DNA of 64,000 nucleotides from Achromobacter piechaudii NBRC 102461 (GTDB taxonomy: Bacteria; Pseudomonadota; Gammaproteobacteria; Burkholderiales; Burkholderiaceae_B): positions 248,001 through 312,000 of the forward strand of contig NZ_BCTK01000001.1 in assembly GCF_001571245.1 (NCBI RefSeq), written 5' to 3'. Shown piece after piece: positions 23,220 through 31,239 of the stretch (within the stretch, counting starts at the first letter, position 1; every line of letters begins with the position of its first letter). The notes under the pieces were generated by a model. It saw only the letters and a list, made by a program, of their open reading frames with translations. It did not search any database and was not told the origin of the DNA. The position numbers were made by a program, and so were the translations under genes.

Positions 23220-25664
23220 ATGTCTCTGCCGTTCTACCCCTCTCATTCCGCCGCGCCTGCCGGCTTGCGCATGAAGGCCTTTGCTGCGCTGGTGCTGGCC
23301 GCCATGGCCGGCGCTGCGCTGTCGCCCGCCGCTGCGCAGGCGCAGGCTCAGTCCGCCGCCGCCACGATCCGCCATGCCGTGACCGTGCCGTCCGGCGCGC
23401 TGGGCGCGGCGTTGTCCAGCTTTGCCCAGCAAACCGGAGTGCTGTTGTCGTTTGACCCGGCGCTGACCTCGGGCATGCAGACCCCGGGCCTGCAAGGCAG
23501 CTATGGCGTGGACCAGGGCTTCGCCGCGCTGCTGGCCGGCACGGGGCTTGAGGTGCAGCGCCGTGCCGATGGCGACTATCTGGTGCAGCGCGTGGCCGGC
23601 CAGCAGGCGGTCCAGCTTGAGCCGGTCGTCGTGCTGGGGGCGGGCGCCACCACCGAAGGCACGGGCCTGTACACGGCCGACTGGATGCGCTCGGCCAACG
23701 GCCTGGTGCTGTCCCAACGCGAGACACCGCAGTCAACCAGCGTGCTGACCCGGCAGCAGATGGATGACCGCTCCATCAGCTCGGTTCGCGACGTGATGGA
23801 AAACGCCACGGGCATGAACGTGCAGCAGGCCGAGTCCGAACGCTTGACCTACTACTCGCGCGGCTTTTCGATGGATACCTTCCAGTTCGACGGCGTGGTC
23901 AAGCCGCTGAACGGCATCTATCAGTTCGGCGACGGCAACCTGGATCCCGTGATCTACGACCACGTCGAAATCATTCGCGGCGCCACCGGCCTGATGAGCG
24001 GCACCGGCAACCCCGGCGGCTCGGTCAATTTCATCCGCAAGCGTCCCACGCGCGAATTCCAGGGCGACATCAAGCTGTCGGCCGGCACCGAAGACACCTA
24101 CCGGGGCGAGGTGGACCTGTCCACACCGTTCAATGAATCCGGCTCGGTGCGCGGGCGCATTGTTGGCGCCAAGGAACGGCGCGGCGACACCATGGACCTG
24201 TACAAGAAAAAGCGCGACGTGCTGTACGGCATAGTCGAAGCCGATATTGCGGACGCCACGACGGTCAGCCTGGGCGCCTCGGTGCAGCAGACGCGGCCCA
24301 GCGGCATCAGCTGGGGCGGCCTGCCGGCGCTGGACGCCAACGGCAAGCCGATCGATTGGCCCAAGGGGCAGGCCATGGGCGCGAAGTGGTCGCGTTGGGA
24401 CACGGATTCGCACGAGTATTTCGCGCAGCTTGACCACGGTTTCACCAATGGATGGAACGCCCGCCTGTCATTCACGCGCCTGGAAAACAAGTTCAATGCG
24501 CCGTTGCTGTTCACCTCCGACGTGCCGGTGACGATCGACGGCTTTTCCACCGCGCCCTTGCTGCGCAAGTTCGTGGGGGGCAGCGATCAGAACGTGATCG
24601 GCGGTTCGATGGATGGCGGCTTCGACGCGTTCGGCCGGCAGCATCAGTTCAACGTCGGCTTTTCGCATTCCGACATCAAGGCGTGGAACCAAAGCTGGGA
24701 CACGTCCGACCAGGACACCTATCCGATCCCCGACGTGAAGAACTGGACCGGCGATTGGCCCGCGCCCAACTGGGACATCCTGGCCTTGTCGCAGACCAAC
24801 CGCAACAAGCAGACCGGTGTCTACGGCACGCTGCGCCTGGGTTTGACGGACCGCCTGCACCTGCTGACCGGCGCGCGCTGGACCCGCTGGGAATCCACCG
24901 AAACCAGCTGGGGCGTGACGGGTTATTCGCACACGTACTCGGAAGTCACGCCGTATGTCGGCGTCACGTATGACCTGAACGACACCTACACCGCCTACGC
25001 CAGCTACACCAACATCTTCCAGCCGCAGATGGTGAAGACGCAGACATGGGAAATGGCGAGCCCGGCCTACGGCCACAACTATGAGATGGGCCTGAAGGCG
25101 GCCTACCTGGATGGCCGCGTGAACGCTTCCGTGGCCGTATTCCAGACCGACCAGAAGGACGTGGCCGAGTATGGCGGCTACGACTACGCGCACGACGACG
25201 GCTGGTATTACCTGCTGGACGGCACCCGCACGCGCGGCTTCGAGGCCGAAGTGGCGGGCGAAGTGATGCCGGGCTGGAACGTGTTTCTGGGCTATACGTA
25301 TCGCCAGTCCAAGGACAACAACGGCAAGAAAGTACAGACGACCCAGCCGGAACAGCTGCTGAAACTGAGCACGGCCTACCGCCTGCCCGGCGCGTTCAAC
25401 AAGGTGACGGTAGGCGGCGGCGTGCGTTGGCAAAGCCAGACCAGCGCGCAGACCTATTACGGCCTGCAATCGGGTTCCATCGTGCAAAAGCCCTATGCCT
25501 TGTTCGACCTGATGGCGCAGGTCAACTTCTCGGACAAGACGCAGTTGCAGCTGAACGTGCGCAACCTGGCCGACAAGAAATACTACCGCTCCATGGGCTT
25601 TTACAACTCGGTCTTTTACGGAGAAGGCCGGACCGCGCTGCTCACCCTGACGCAGCGCTTCTAA
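23220..25664 (+). CDS. TonB-dependent siderophore receptor with signalling domain
   Basis: The 814-residue outer-membrane receptor begins with a signal peptide (about residues 18-42). An STN signalling domain follows (VPSGALGAALSSFAQQTGVL, residues 58-77, to about 125), then the plug (QSTSVLTRQQMDDRSISSVR; VEIIRGATGLMSGTGNPGGS, about 250-270) and a 22-strand barrel ending in Phe (TALLTLTQRF). It resembles FpvA/FoxA-like ferric-siderophore receptors. The start at 23220 is preceded by GGAA; an internal ATG at 23271 is an alternative. No siderophore synthesis genes are present, so it probably imports a siderophore made by others. It ends 3 bp from the convergent aldo/keto reductase gene. Confidence 0.92.
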   Translation: MSLPFYPSHSAAPAGLRMKAFAALVLAAMAGAALSPAAAQAQAQSAAATIRHAVTVPSGALGAALSSFAQQTGVLLSFDPALTSGMQTPGLQGSYGVDQGFAALLAGTGLEVQRRADGDYLVQRVAGQQAVQLEPVVVLGAGATTEGTGLYTADWMRSANGLVLSQRETPQSTSVLTRQQMDDRSISSVRDVMENATGMNVQQAESERLTYYSRGFSMDTFQFDGVVKPLNGIYQFGDGNLDPVIYDHVEIIRGATGLMSGTGNPGGSVNFIRKRPTREFQGDIKLSAGTEDTYRGEVDLSTPFNESGSVRGRIVGAKERRGDTMDLYKKKRDVLYGIVEADIADATTVSLGASVQQTRPSGISWGGLPALDANGKPIDWPKGQAMGAKWSRWDTDSHEYFAQLDHGFTNGWNARLSFTRLENKFNAPLLFTSDVPVTIDGFSTAPLLRKFVGGSDQNVIGGSMDGGFDAFGRQHQFNVGFSHSDIKAWNQSWDTSDQDTYPIPDVKNWTGDWPAPNWDILALSQTNRNKQTGVYGTLRLGLTDRLHLLTGARWTRWESTETSWGVTGYSHTYSEVTPYVGVTYDLNDTYTAYASYTNIFQPQMVKTQTWEMASPAYGHNYEMGLKAAYLDGRVNASVAVFQTDQKDVAEYGGYDYAHDDGWYYLLDGTRTRGFEAEVAGEVMPGWNVFLGYTYRQSKDNNGKKVQTTQPEQLLKLSTAYRLPGAFNKVTVGGGVRWQSQTSAQTYYGLQSGSIVQKPYALFDLMAQVNFSDKTQLQLNVRNLADKKYYRSMGFYNSVFYGEGRTALLTLTQRF

Positions 25665-25667
25665 GGT

Positions 25668-26624
25668 TCAGCGCCACTCGCTCGCCTGACTCAGTTTGGC
25701 CAGTTGGTCATGCGTCAGGGTCAGGCTGGCGGCCTTGACCAGTTCATCCAGCTGCGCCACCGACGTGGCGCTGACGATGGGCGAGGTGATGCCCGGCTGC
25801 GCGATCTGCCAGGCCAGCGCGGCTTGCGCGGGTGTGCAGCCGGCGTCTTCCGAGACCTCGTCCAGCGCCTTCAGGATGCGCAGGCCGCGCTCGTTCAGAT
25901 AGGTGTCCACGATCTTCTGGCCGCGCGCGCTTTTGCCGGCGTCGGCCGCGCTGCGATACTTCCCGCTGAGAAAGCCGCTGGCCAGCGCGTAGTAGTTGAT
26001 CGTGCCCATCTGCTGCGTCTTCACCAGGCTTTGCAGCCCCGATTCGAACGACGCGCGGTTGTACAGGTTGTATTCGGGCTGGATGCTCTCGTAGCGCGGC
26101 AGGTCGTGGCGTTCGGCCGCGATCAGCGCTTCGGACAGGCGCACCGCCGTGTAGTTCGAGGCGCCGATGGCGCGCACCTTGCCCGACTCGATGTGCTTGG
26201 CGTATTCGCCCAGCGTGTCGGTCAACGGCGTGTCGGGATCGTCTTTGTGCGACTGGTACAGGTCCACGTAATCGGTTTGCAGCCGCGCCAGCGAAGCGTC
26301 CAGCGAACGCCGGATGTACGCCGGCGCCAGGCCGCGCGCGTCGGGGCCCATTTCCATGCCGACCTTGGTGGCGATCATCACGCGGTCGCGCTTGCCCGAT
26401 CGCTTGAGCCATTTGCCGATTATCGTTTCGGACTCGCCGCCCTGGTTGCCGGGCACCCAGCGCGAATACATGTCGGCCGTGTCGATGAAATTCAGGCCCG
26501 CGTCCACCAGGGCGTCAAGCAGCGAATAGGCGCCCGTTTCGTCGACGGTCCAGCCGAAGACGTTGCCGCCGAACGTGAGGGGGGGAACTTGCAGGCCGGA
26601 ACGGCCCAGAGCGCGTTTGATCAT
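25668..26624 (-). CDS. Aldo/keto reductase
   Basis: The 318-residue TIM-barrel oxidoreductase carries the catalytic tetrad in FIDTADMYSRW (Asp/Tyr), IATKVGME (Lys) and YVDLYQSHKDD (His). The NADPH-binding region is near the C-terminus (PIVSATSVAQLDELVKAA). It probably reduces aldehydes or ketones with NADPH; the substrate is unknown. It is divergent from the ABC transporter (286 bp gap) and ends 3 bp from the receptor gene. It is probably monocistronic and unrelated in function to either neighbour. Confidence 0.92.
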   Translation of the reverse strand: MIKRALGRSGLQVPPLTFGGNVFGWTVDETGAYSLLDALVDAGLNFIDTADMYSRWVPGNQGGESETIIGKWLKRSGKRDRVMIATKVGMEMGPDARGLAPAYIRRSLDASLARLQTDYVDLYQSHKDDPDTPLTDTLGEYAKHIESGKVRAIGASNYTAVRLSEALIAAERHDLPRYESIQPEYNLYNRASFESGLQSLVKTQQMGTINYYALASGFLSGKYRSAADAGKSARGQKIVDTYLNERGLRILKALDEVSEDAGCTPAQAALAWQIAQPGITSPIVSATSVAQLDELVKAASLTLTHDQLAKLSQASEWR

Positions 26625-26910
26625 GGTGAGGCCTTTGGATGCATCCGATGAGTGGCCGTCGTCGGTAGCCGGATGAGGGTGGGCGGAAGGGGCGGGCGGC
26701 GCGCGCCCGGAGGTCGATATTTAGTATATTGGCGCCGCGCGCCCCGTCGTGGAGCATGCTTGCCCGGCATGCACCATTACAGGGATTCCCCGCAAATTCT
26801 TTTGTCTGACGGCAAGTTAGACTATACGGCTTTACGGCTGACCGACCGACGGGAAGCCGCCGGCGTAGTTGTAATAGCGAACAAAAACCAAGGGTTCAAG
26901 GAGCTTACGT

Positions 26911-27882
26911 ATGCTGATCGGAAAAAAACATTTTCTGACGGTTGGCGCCATGGCGCTGGCGATGGCTATCGCCTCGCCAGTGTCGGCGCAGCAAAAGTCG
27001 GTGGCGGTGACCGCCATCGTCGAGCACCCGGCGCTGGATGCCGTGCGTGACGGGGTGCAAGACGCCCTGAAGCAGGCCGGCTATGAATCCGGCAAGAACC
27101 TGAAGTGGCAATACCAAAGCGCGCAGGGCAACAATGGCACCGCCGCGCAGATCGCCCGCAAGTTCGTGGGTGACCGTCCGGACGCTATCGTCGCCATCGC
27201 CACGCCCTCGGCCCAGGCCGTGGTGGCCGCCACCAAGGACGTGCCGGTGGTGTATTCGGCGGTGACCGATCCGGTGGCCGCGCAGCTGGTCACCAGCATG
27301 GACGCCTCGGGCACCAACGTGACCGGCGTGTCGGATCTGCTGGCACTGGACAAGCAGGTTGATCTCATCAAGAAAATCGTTCCCAACGCCAAGCGCGTGG
27401 GCATCGTCTACAACCCGGGCGAGGCCAACTCGGTCGTGGTTGTGAAGAAGTTGCAGGAAATCCTGCCCAAGTCGGGCATGAGCCTGGTCGAAGCGGCCGC
27501 GCCGCGCTCGGTGGACGTGGCCTCGGCCGCGCGCAGCCTGATCGGCAAGGTCGATGTCATCTACACCAACACCGACAACAACGTCGTGTCGGCGTATGAA
27601 TCGCTGGTCAAGGTGGGCAACGACGCCAAGATCCCGCTGATCGCCTCGGACACCGACAGCGTCAAGCGTGGCGGCATCGCTGCGCTGGGCATCAACTACC
27701 ACGATCTGGGCGTGCAGACGGGCAAGGTGGTCGTGCGCATCCTCAAGGGCGAAAAGCCCGGCGCCATTCCGTCGGAAACCATCTCCAAGCTTGAGCTCTA
27801 CGTGAATCCGGGCGCCGCCGCCAAGCAGGGCGTGACCCTGTCGGACGCCGTCATCAAGTCGGCTGCGGTCGTCGTGAAGTAA
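26911..27882 (+). CDS. ABC transporter substrate-binding protein, TrpX-like
   Basis: The 323-residue protein has a Sec signal peptide (FLTVGAMALAMAIASPVSAQQ, cleaved after about residue 26, read in two parts). The mature PF04392-type binding fold (COG2984) includes VVYSAVTDPVAAQLV, NVTGVSDLLALDKQVDLI and VIYTNTDNNVVSAYESLV. Members include TrpX of streptococcal tryptophan uptake, but others bind different ligands, so the substrate is open. AAGGAG sits 7 nt before the ATG. It begins an ABC operon with a permease and an ATPase; a stem-loop with a T-tract follows the stop codon. Confidence 0.9.
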   Translation: MLIGKKHFLTVGAMALAMAIASPVSAQQKSVAVTAIVEHPALDAVRDGVQDALKQAGYESGKNLKWQYQSAQGNNGTAAQIARKFVGDRPDAIVAIATPSAQAVVAATKDVPVVYSAVTDPVAAQLVTSMDASGTNVTGVSDLLALDKQVDLIKKIVPNAKRVGIVYNPGEANSVVVVKKLQEILPKSGMSLVEAAAPRSVDVASAARSLIGKVDVIYTNTDNNVVSAYESLVKVGNDAKIPLIASDTDSVKRGGIAALGINYHDLGVQTGKVVVRILKGEKPGAIPSETISKLELYVNPGAAAKQGVTLSDAVIKSAAVVVK

Positions 27883-27898
27883 AGCGACACGCGCCAGA

Positions 27899-27932
27899 CC
27901 CCGCCACGCCGCACGGCGTGCGCGGGGTTTTT
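27899..27932 (+). terminator. Stem-loop between the binding-protein and permease genes
   Basis: An imperfect GC stem (CCCCGC plus CACGCCG against CGGCGTG plus CGCGGGG with one bulge) is followed by TTTTT. It looks like an intrinsic terminator 16 bp after the binding-protein stop. In ABC operons such an attenuator keeps the binding protein more abundant than the membrane parts. Confidence 0.72.
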
Positions 27933-28176
27933 GTTAAGCTTTTTCCGGACCGCGCAGCGATCCTGTCCTGCCGTTTTGCTCCCTTCCTGGCGTTGAACGA
28001 CCCCGCTTTCCGGCGCTGCCGGCCGGCGCGCGGAGCCTTTGGAATGAAACGCGAGAAAATGACGAACCGGGAAACGTTTATTGCGAAAGCTCGGGTAAAA
28101 CTGATGCCCGAACGCAAGAATTCCGACGTTTCAACTCTTTAATATGCACCTTCCTTACCCTGATTGGATTTAACCC
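27933..28176. other. Gap inside the ABC operon
   Basis: This 244-bp spacer follows the terminator and is richer in A and T than its surroundings. It may contain a separate promoter for the permease and ATPase genes. A short open frame (27918-28142) has no family-like features and is probably not a gene. Confidence 0.4.
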
Positions 28177-29067
28177 ATGTCATTGTTCTCGTTGTTAGGC
28201 GCGTTGGAGATCGGGCTGATCTTCAGCCTGGTGGCCTTGGGCGTGTTTATCTCCTTTCGCCTGCTGCGCTTCCCCGACCTGACCGTTGACGGCAGCTTTC
28301 CGCTGGGCGGCGCCGTCTGTGCCACGCTGATCGCATCGGGCACCGACCCGTTTTCCGCGACGATCATCGCCACCTTCGCTGGCGCGGTCGCGGGGCTGAT
28401 CACGGGCTTACTGAACGTGAAGCTCAAGATCATGGATCTGCTGGCCAGCATCCTGATGATGATCGCGCTTTACTCGATCAACCTGCGCATCATGGGCAAG
28501 CCCAACGTGCCGCTGATCACCGAACCCACCGTGTTCACCATTTTGCAGCCGGGCTGGATTTCCGACTATGTCGCCCGTCCGTTGATCCTTATTGTGATCG
28601 TCATCCTGGCCAAGCTCGCGCTGGACTGGTTCTTCGCCACGCAGACCGGGCTGGCCGTGCGGGCCACCGGCTCCAATGGCCGCATGGCGCGCGCGCAAGG
28701 CGTGAACACCGGCCGCATGATCATGGGCGGCATGGCGCTGTCCAACGCGCTGGTGGCGCTGGCGGGCGCGCTGTTCGCGCAGACGCAGGGCGGTTCCGAT
28801 ATCTCGATGGGCATCGGCACCATCGTGATCGGCCTGGCCGCCGTGATCGTGGGCGAGAGCATCCTGCCGTCGCGCAAGCTCGTGCTGGCGACGCTGGCCG
28901 TCATCATCGGCGCAATCGTCTACCGCTTTTTCATCGCGTTGGCGCTCAACAGCGATTTCATCGGCCTGAAGGCACAAGACTTGAACCTGGTCACCGCGGT
29001 GCTGGTCACGATTGCCCTGGTCATCCCGATGCTCAAGCGCCGTATCGTCGGCAAGAAGGGGCGCTGA
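28177..29067 (+). CDS. ABC transporter permease, TrpY-like
   Basis: The 296-residue protein has about 8 membrane segments and belongs to the branched-chain-amino-acid/TrpY-like permease group (COG4120). The motif RLLRFPDLTVDGSFPLGGAV (about 29-48) is conserved in this group, and a cytoplasmic coupling loop lies around VRATGSNGRMARAQGVNTGR. It forms the membrane channel for the TrpX-like receptor upstream. The ATPase start is 1 bp after its stop codon. The start ATG at 28177 follows a 244-bp spacer. Confidence 0.9.
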   Translation: MSLFSLLGALEIGLIFSLVALGVFISFRLLRFPDLTVDGSFPLGGAVCATLIASGTDPFSATIIATFAGAVAGLITGLLNVKLKIMDLLASILMMIALYSINLRIMGKPNVPLITEPTVFTILQPGWISDYVARPLILIVIVILAKLALDWFFATQTGLAVRATGSNGRMARAQGVNTGRMIMGGMALSNALVALAGALFAQTQGGSDISMGIGTIVIGLAAVIVGESILPSRKLVLATLAVIIGAIVYRFFIALALNSDFIGLKAQDLNLVTAVLVTIALVIPMLKRRIVGKKGR

Positions 29068-29068
29068 T

Positions 29069-29863
29069 ATGTTGTCCGCAAAAGATCTGAAAATTACCTT
29101 CAACGCCGGCACGCCGATCGAAACGCGCGCGCTGCGCGGGCTGTCGCTGGAAATCCCGACGGGTCAGTTCGTGACCGTGATCGGTTCCAACGGCGCTGGC
29201 AAGTCCACGTTCCTGAACGCCGTGTCGGGCGACCTGCCGATTGATTCGGGCCGCATCGACATCAACGGCGTGGACGTCACGCGCCAGCCGGTCTGGGCGC
29301 GCGCCGGTCAGGTGGCCCGTGTGTTCCAGGACCCGATGGCCGGCACCTGCGAAGACCTGACCATCGAAGAAAACATGGCGCTGGCGCAGATGCGCGGCGT
29401 GCGTCGCGGCTACAGCCGCGCGGTGAAGGCGTCGATGAAGGACGGGTTCCGCGAACGCCTCGCCACGCTGGGGCTGGGGCTGGAGAACCGGCTGACCGAC
29501 CGCATCGGCCTGCTCTCGGGCGGCCAGCGCCAGGCGGTCAGCTTGTTGATGGCGGCCTTGCAGCCCTCGCGCATTCTGCTGCTGGACGAGCACACCGCCG
29601 CGCTGGATCCGCGCACCGCCGATTTCGTGCTGCAACTGACGGCGCGCATCGTCGCCGAAAGCCAGCTGACGACGATGATGGTGACCCACAGCATGCGCCA
29701 GGCGCTGGACGTCGGCGACCGTACCGTGATGCTGCATCAGGGGCAGGTGGTGCTGGACGTGTCCGGCGATGAACGCCGGGGCATGGACGTGCCCGACCTG
29801 CTGGCGATGTTCGAGCGCGTGCGCGGCGAGAAGCTGTCCGACGACGCGTTGCTGCTGGGATAG
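29069..29863 (+). CDS. ABC transporter ATP-binding protein, TrpZ-like
   Basis: The 264-residue ABC ATPase has Walker A (GSNGAGKST, about residues 38-46), Q-loop, signature LLSGGQRQAVSLL (about 147-159), Walker B (ILLLDEHTAALDP) and switch His (MVTHSM). The Walker B sequence reads DEH rather than the usual DEP, as in this transporter group. The start at 29069 is one base after the permease stop, with AAGGGG as ribosome-binding site. It powers the TrpXY-like system. Confidence 0.92.
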   Translation: MLSAKDLKITFNAGTPIETRALRGLSLEIPTGQFVTVIGSNGAGKSTFLNAVSGDLPIDSGRIDINGVDVTRQPVWARAGQVARVFQDPMAGTCEDLTIEENMALAQMRGVRRGYSRAVKASMKDGFRERLATLGLGLENRLTDRIGLLSGGQRQAVSLLMAALQPSRILLLDEHTAALDPRTADFVLQLTARIVAESQLTTMMVTHSMRQALDVGDRTVMLHQGQVVLDVSGDERRGMDVPDLLAMFERVRGEKLSDDALLLG

Positions 29864-29872
29864 CGGCAAGGG

Positions 29873-29897
29873 GGCGCGGTCTGGCAAAGACCGCGCC
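29873..29897. terminator. Bidirectional hairpin between ABC operon and DadA-like gene
   Basis: GGCGCGGTCT (29873-29882) and AGACCGCGCC (29888-29897) form a perfect 10-bp stem with a 5-nt loop, placed between convergent stop codons. It lacks a T-tract but is positioned to serve both directions. Confidence 0.55.
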
Positions 29898-29909
29898 GCA
29901 ATCATGGTG

Positions 29910-31157
29910 CTAAATGAAGCGTTCCGGCCGGAAGGGATGGTGGCGCGAGGCGTCGACCTTGTCGCACATCAGCTCACCCAGGATCTTCGCCGTGCCCGGC
30001 GCGGTGCTGAAGCCGATGTGTTGATGGCCCAGCGCCAGCCATAGCCCCGGATGCCGGGGCGCCTGGCCGATCATCGGTCGGCTGTCGGGCAGAGTGGGAC
30101 GCCGGCCCAGCCAGGCGGCCGGGTCCAGGCGGTCTCCCAATGGAAAGGCTTCGCGCGCTCGCGCTTCGGCCAGATCCAGCTGCGTCGTGCGCGGGGCGGC
30201 ATCGCAGGCGTCCAGTTCCACGCCGGTGGTCAGGCGCAGGCCGCGCGCCATGGGCGACAGCACATAGCCGCCGCCCGTGTCGTAGACCGGGCGCGTGACG
30301 CTGGCGCCGTCCCGACCACGATAGTGCATGTGGTAACCACGTTCGAACGCCATGGGCAGCTTGATGCCGGTGGTCTTGAGCAAGGCCTGGGACCACGGCC
30401 CCAGCGCCACGACCAACTGATCCGCCGACAAGGATTCCGATGCCTGCGCGCCCTGCACGGTCCAGCCCTGGCCGTCGCGGCGGATGGCGCTTGCCGTCAA
30501 CCGCTTGAACGTGCCGCCCGCCTGCTGGAACAGGTCGGCATAGGCCGTGACGACGGCATGCGGATCATCGACGGAATACGAACCCTGGATCCACAACGCG
30601 CGATGAAAGATCGGCGATAGCGCCGGTTCCAGCCGGGCCAGTTCGGCGGGGTCCAGCGTTTGCGAGGGCACCTGATACTGCGCATAGGTGTTGCGCGCCA
30701 ATGCGCCCGAGTTCCATGCCGCCTCGCTTCGGTACAGGAATATCCAACCGGTATCGCGCAAGCGATGGCGCGCGCCGGCGGCCTCAAGCAGCTTCAGATG
30801 CTCCGGCGCGGACAGCCGGATCAGGCCGTCCAGCGCGCGCACGGTTTCGTTGAACACGGAAGGCCGCGCGTTCAGCAGGAAGCGCGACGCCCAGCCCAGG
30901 TTTTTCGCCAGGTAGGGGGCGCGATAACGAAACTGGACCGTATCGTTTTTGAGCAGCCGGGGCAGTTGGCTCCATAGGCCGGGGTGGTTGAACGGCATCA
31001 GCGAACTGCGCGCCAGCACGCCCGCGTTGCCCATCGATGTTTCCATGCCAGGCGCTTGCCGGTCCACCAGCGTGACGCGCATGCCTTTGCGCAATAGCTC
31101 CAACGCGCAGCAGACGCCGACGATGCCCGCGCCCAGGACGATGACGTGCTTTCCCAT
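29910..31157 (-). CDS. FAD-dependent D-amino-acid dehydrogenase-like protein
   Basis: The 415-residue flavoprotein of the DAO/DadA family has an N-terminal dinucleotide-binding motif, VIVLGAGIVGVCCALELL (residues 5-22). GMETSMGNAGVL (FAD-binding) and a C-terminal GHQHIGFSTAPGTAKILGEL segment follow. Such enzymes deaminate D-amino acids or related amines at the membrane and pass electrons to the respiratory chain. The start is the ATG at 31157, with a weak AGAAGAA ribosome-binding site; upstream in-frame codons are rejected because the family N-terminus begins here. It is 82 bp downstream of, and on the same strand as, the Tat-exported FAD protein of the polyamine/SPFH locus. It may or may not belong to that unit. 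Confidence 0.87.
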   Translation of the reverse strand: MGKHVIVLGAGIVGVCCALELLRKGMRVTLVDRQAPGMETSMGNAGVLARSSLMPFNHPGLWSQLPRLLKNDTVQFRYRAPYLAKNLGWASRFLLNARPSVFNETVRALDGLIRLSAPEHLKLLEAAGARHRLRDTGWIFLYRSEAAWNSGALARNTYAQYQVPSQTLDPAELARLEPALSPIFHRALWIQGSYSVDDPHAVVTAYADLFQQAGGTFKRLTASAIRRDGQGWTVQGAQASESLSADQLVVALGPWSQALLKTTGIKLPMAFERGYHMHYRGRDGASVTRPVYDTGGGYVLSPMARGLRLTTGVELDACDAAPRTTQLDLAEARAREAFPLGDRLDPAAWLGRRPTLPDSRPMIGQAPRHPGLWLALGHQHIGFSTAPGTAKILGELMCDKVDASRHHPFRPERFI

Positions 31158-31239
31158 GTGTTCTTCTTCGTAGCCGCAACGACGGGCGATTGTAGGGCAG
31201 CCGACAGGGCGGCGCGTAGCAATATCGCTACGCCGTCTC

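Noticed and set aside
27918-28142. A 74-codon frame in the spacer of the ABC operon
   Set aside because: It begins within the terminator stem and has no domain or conserved signal; more probably spacer sequence.
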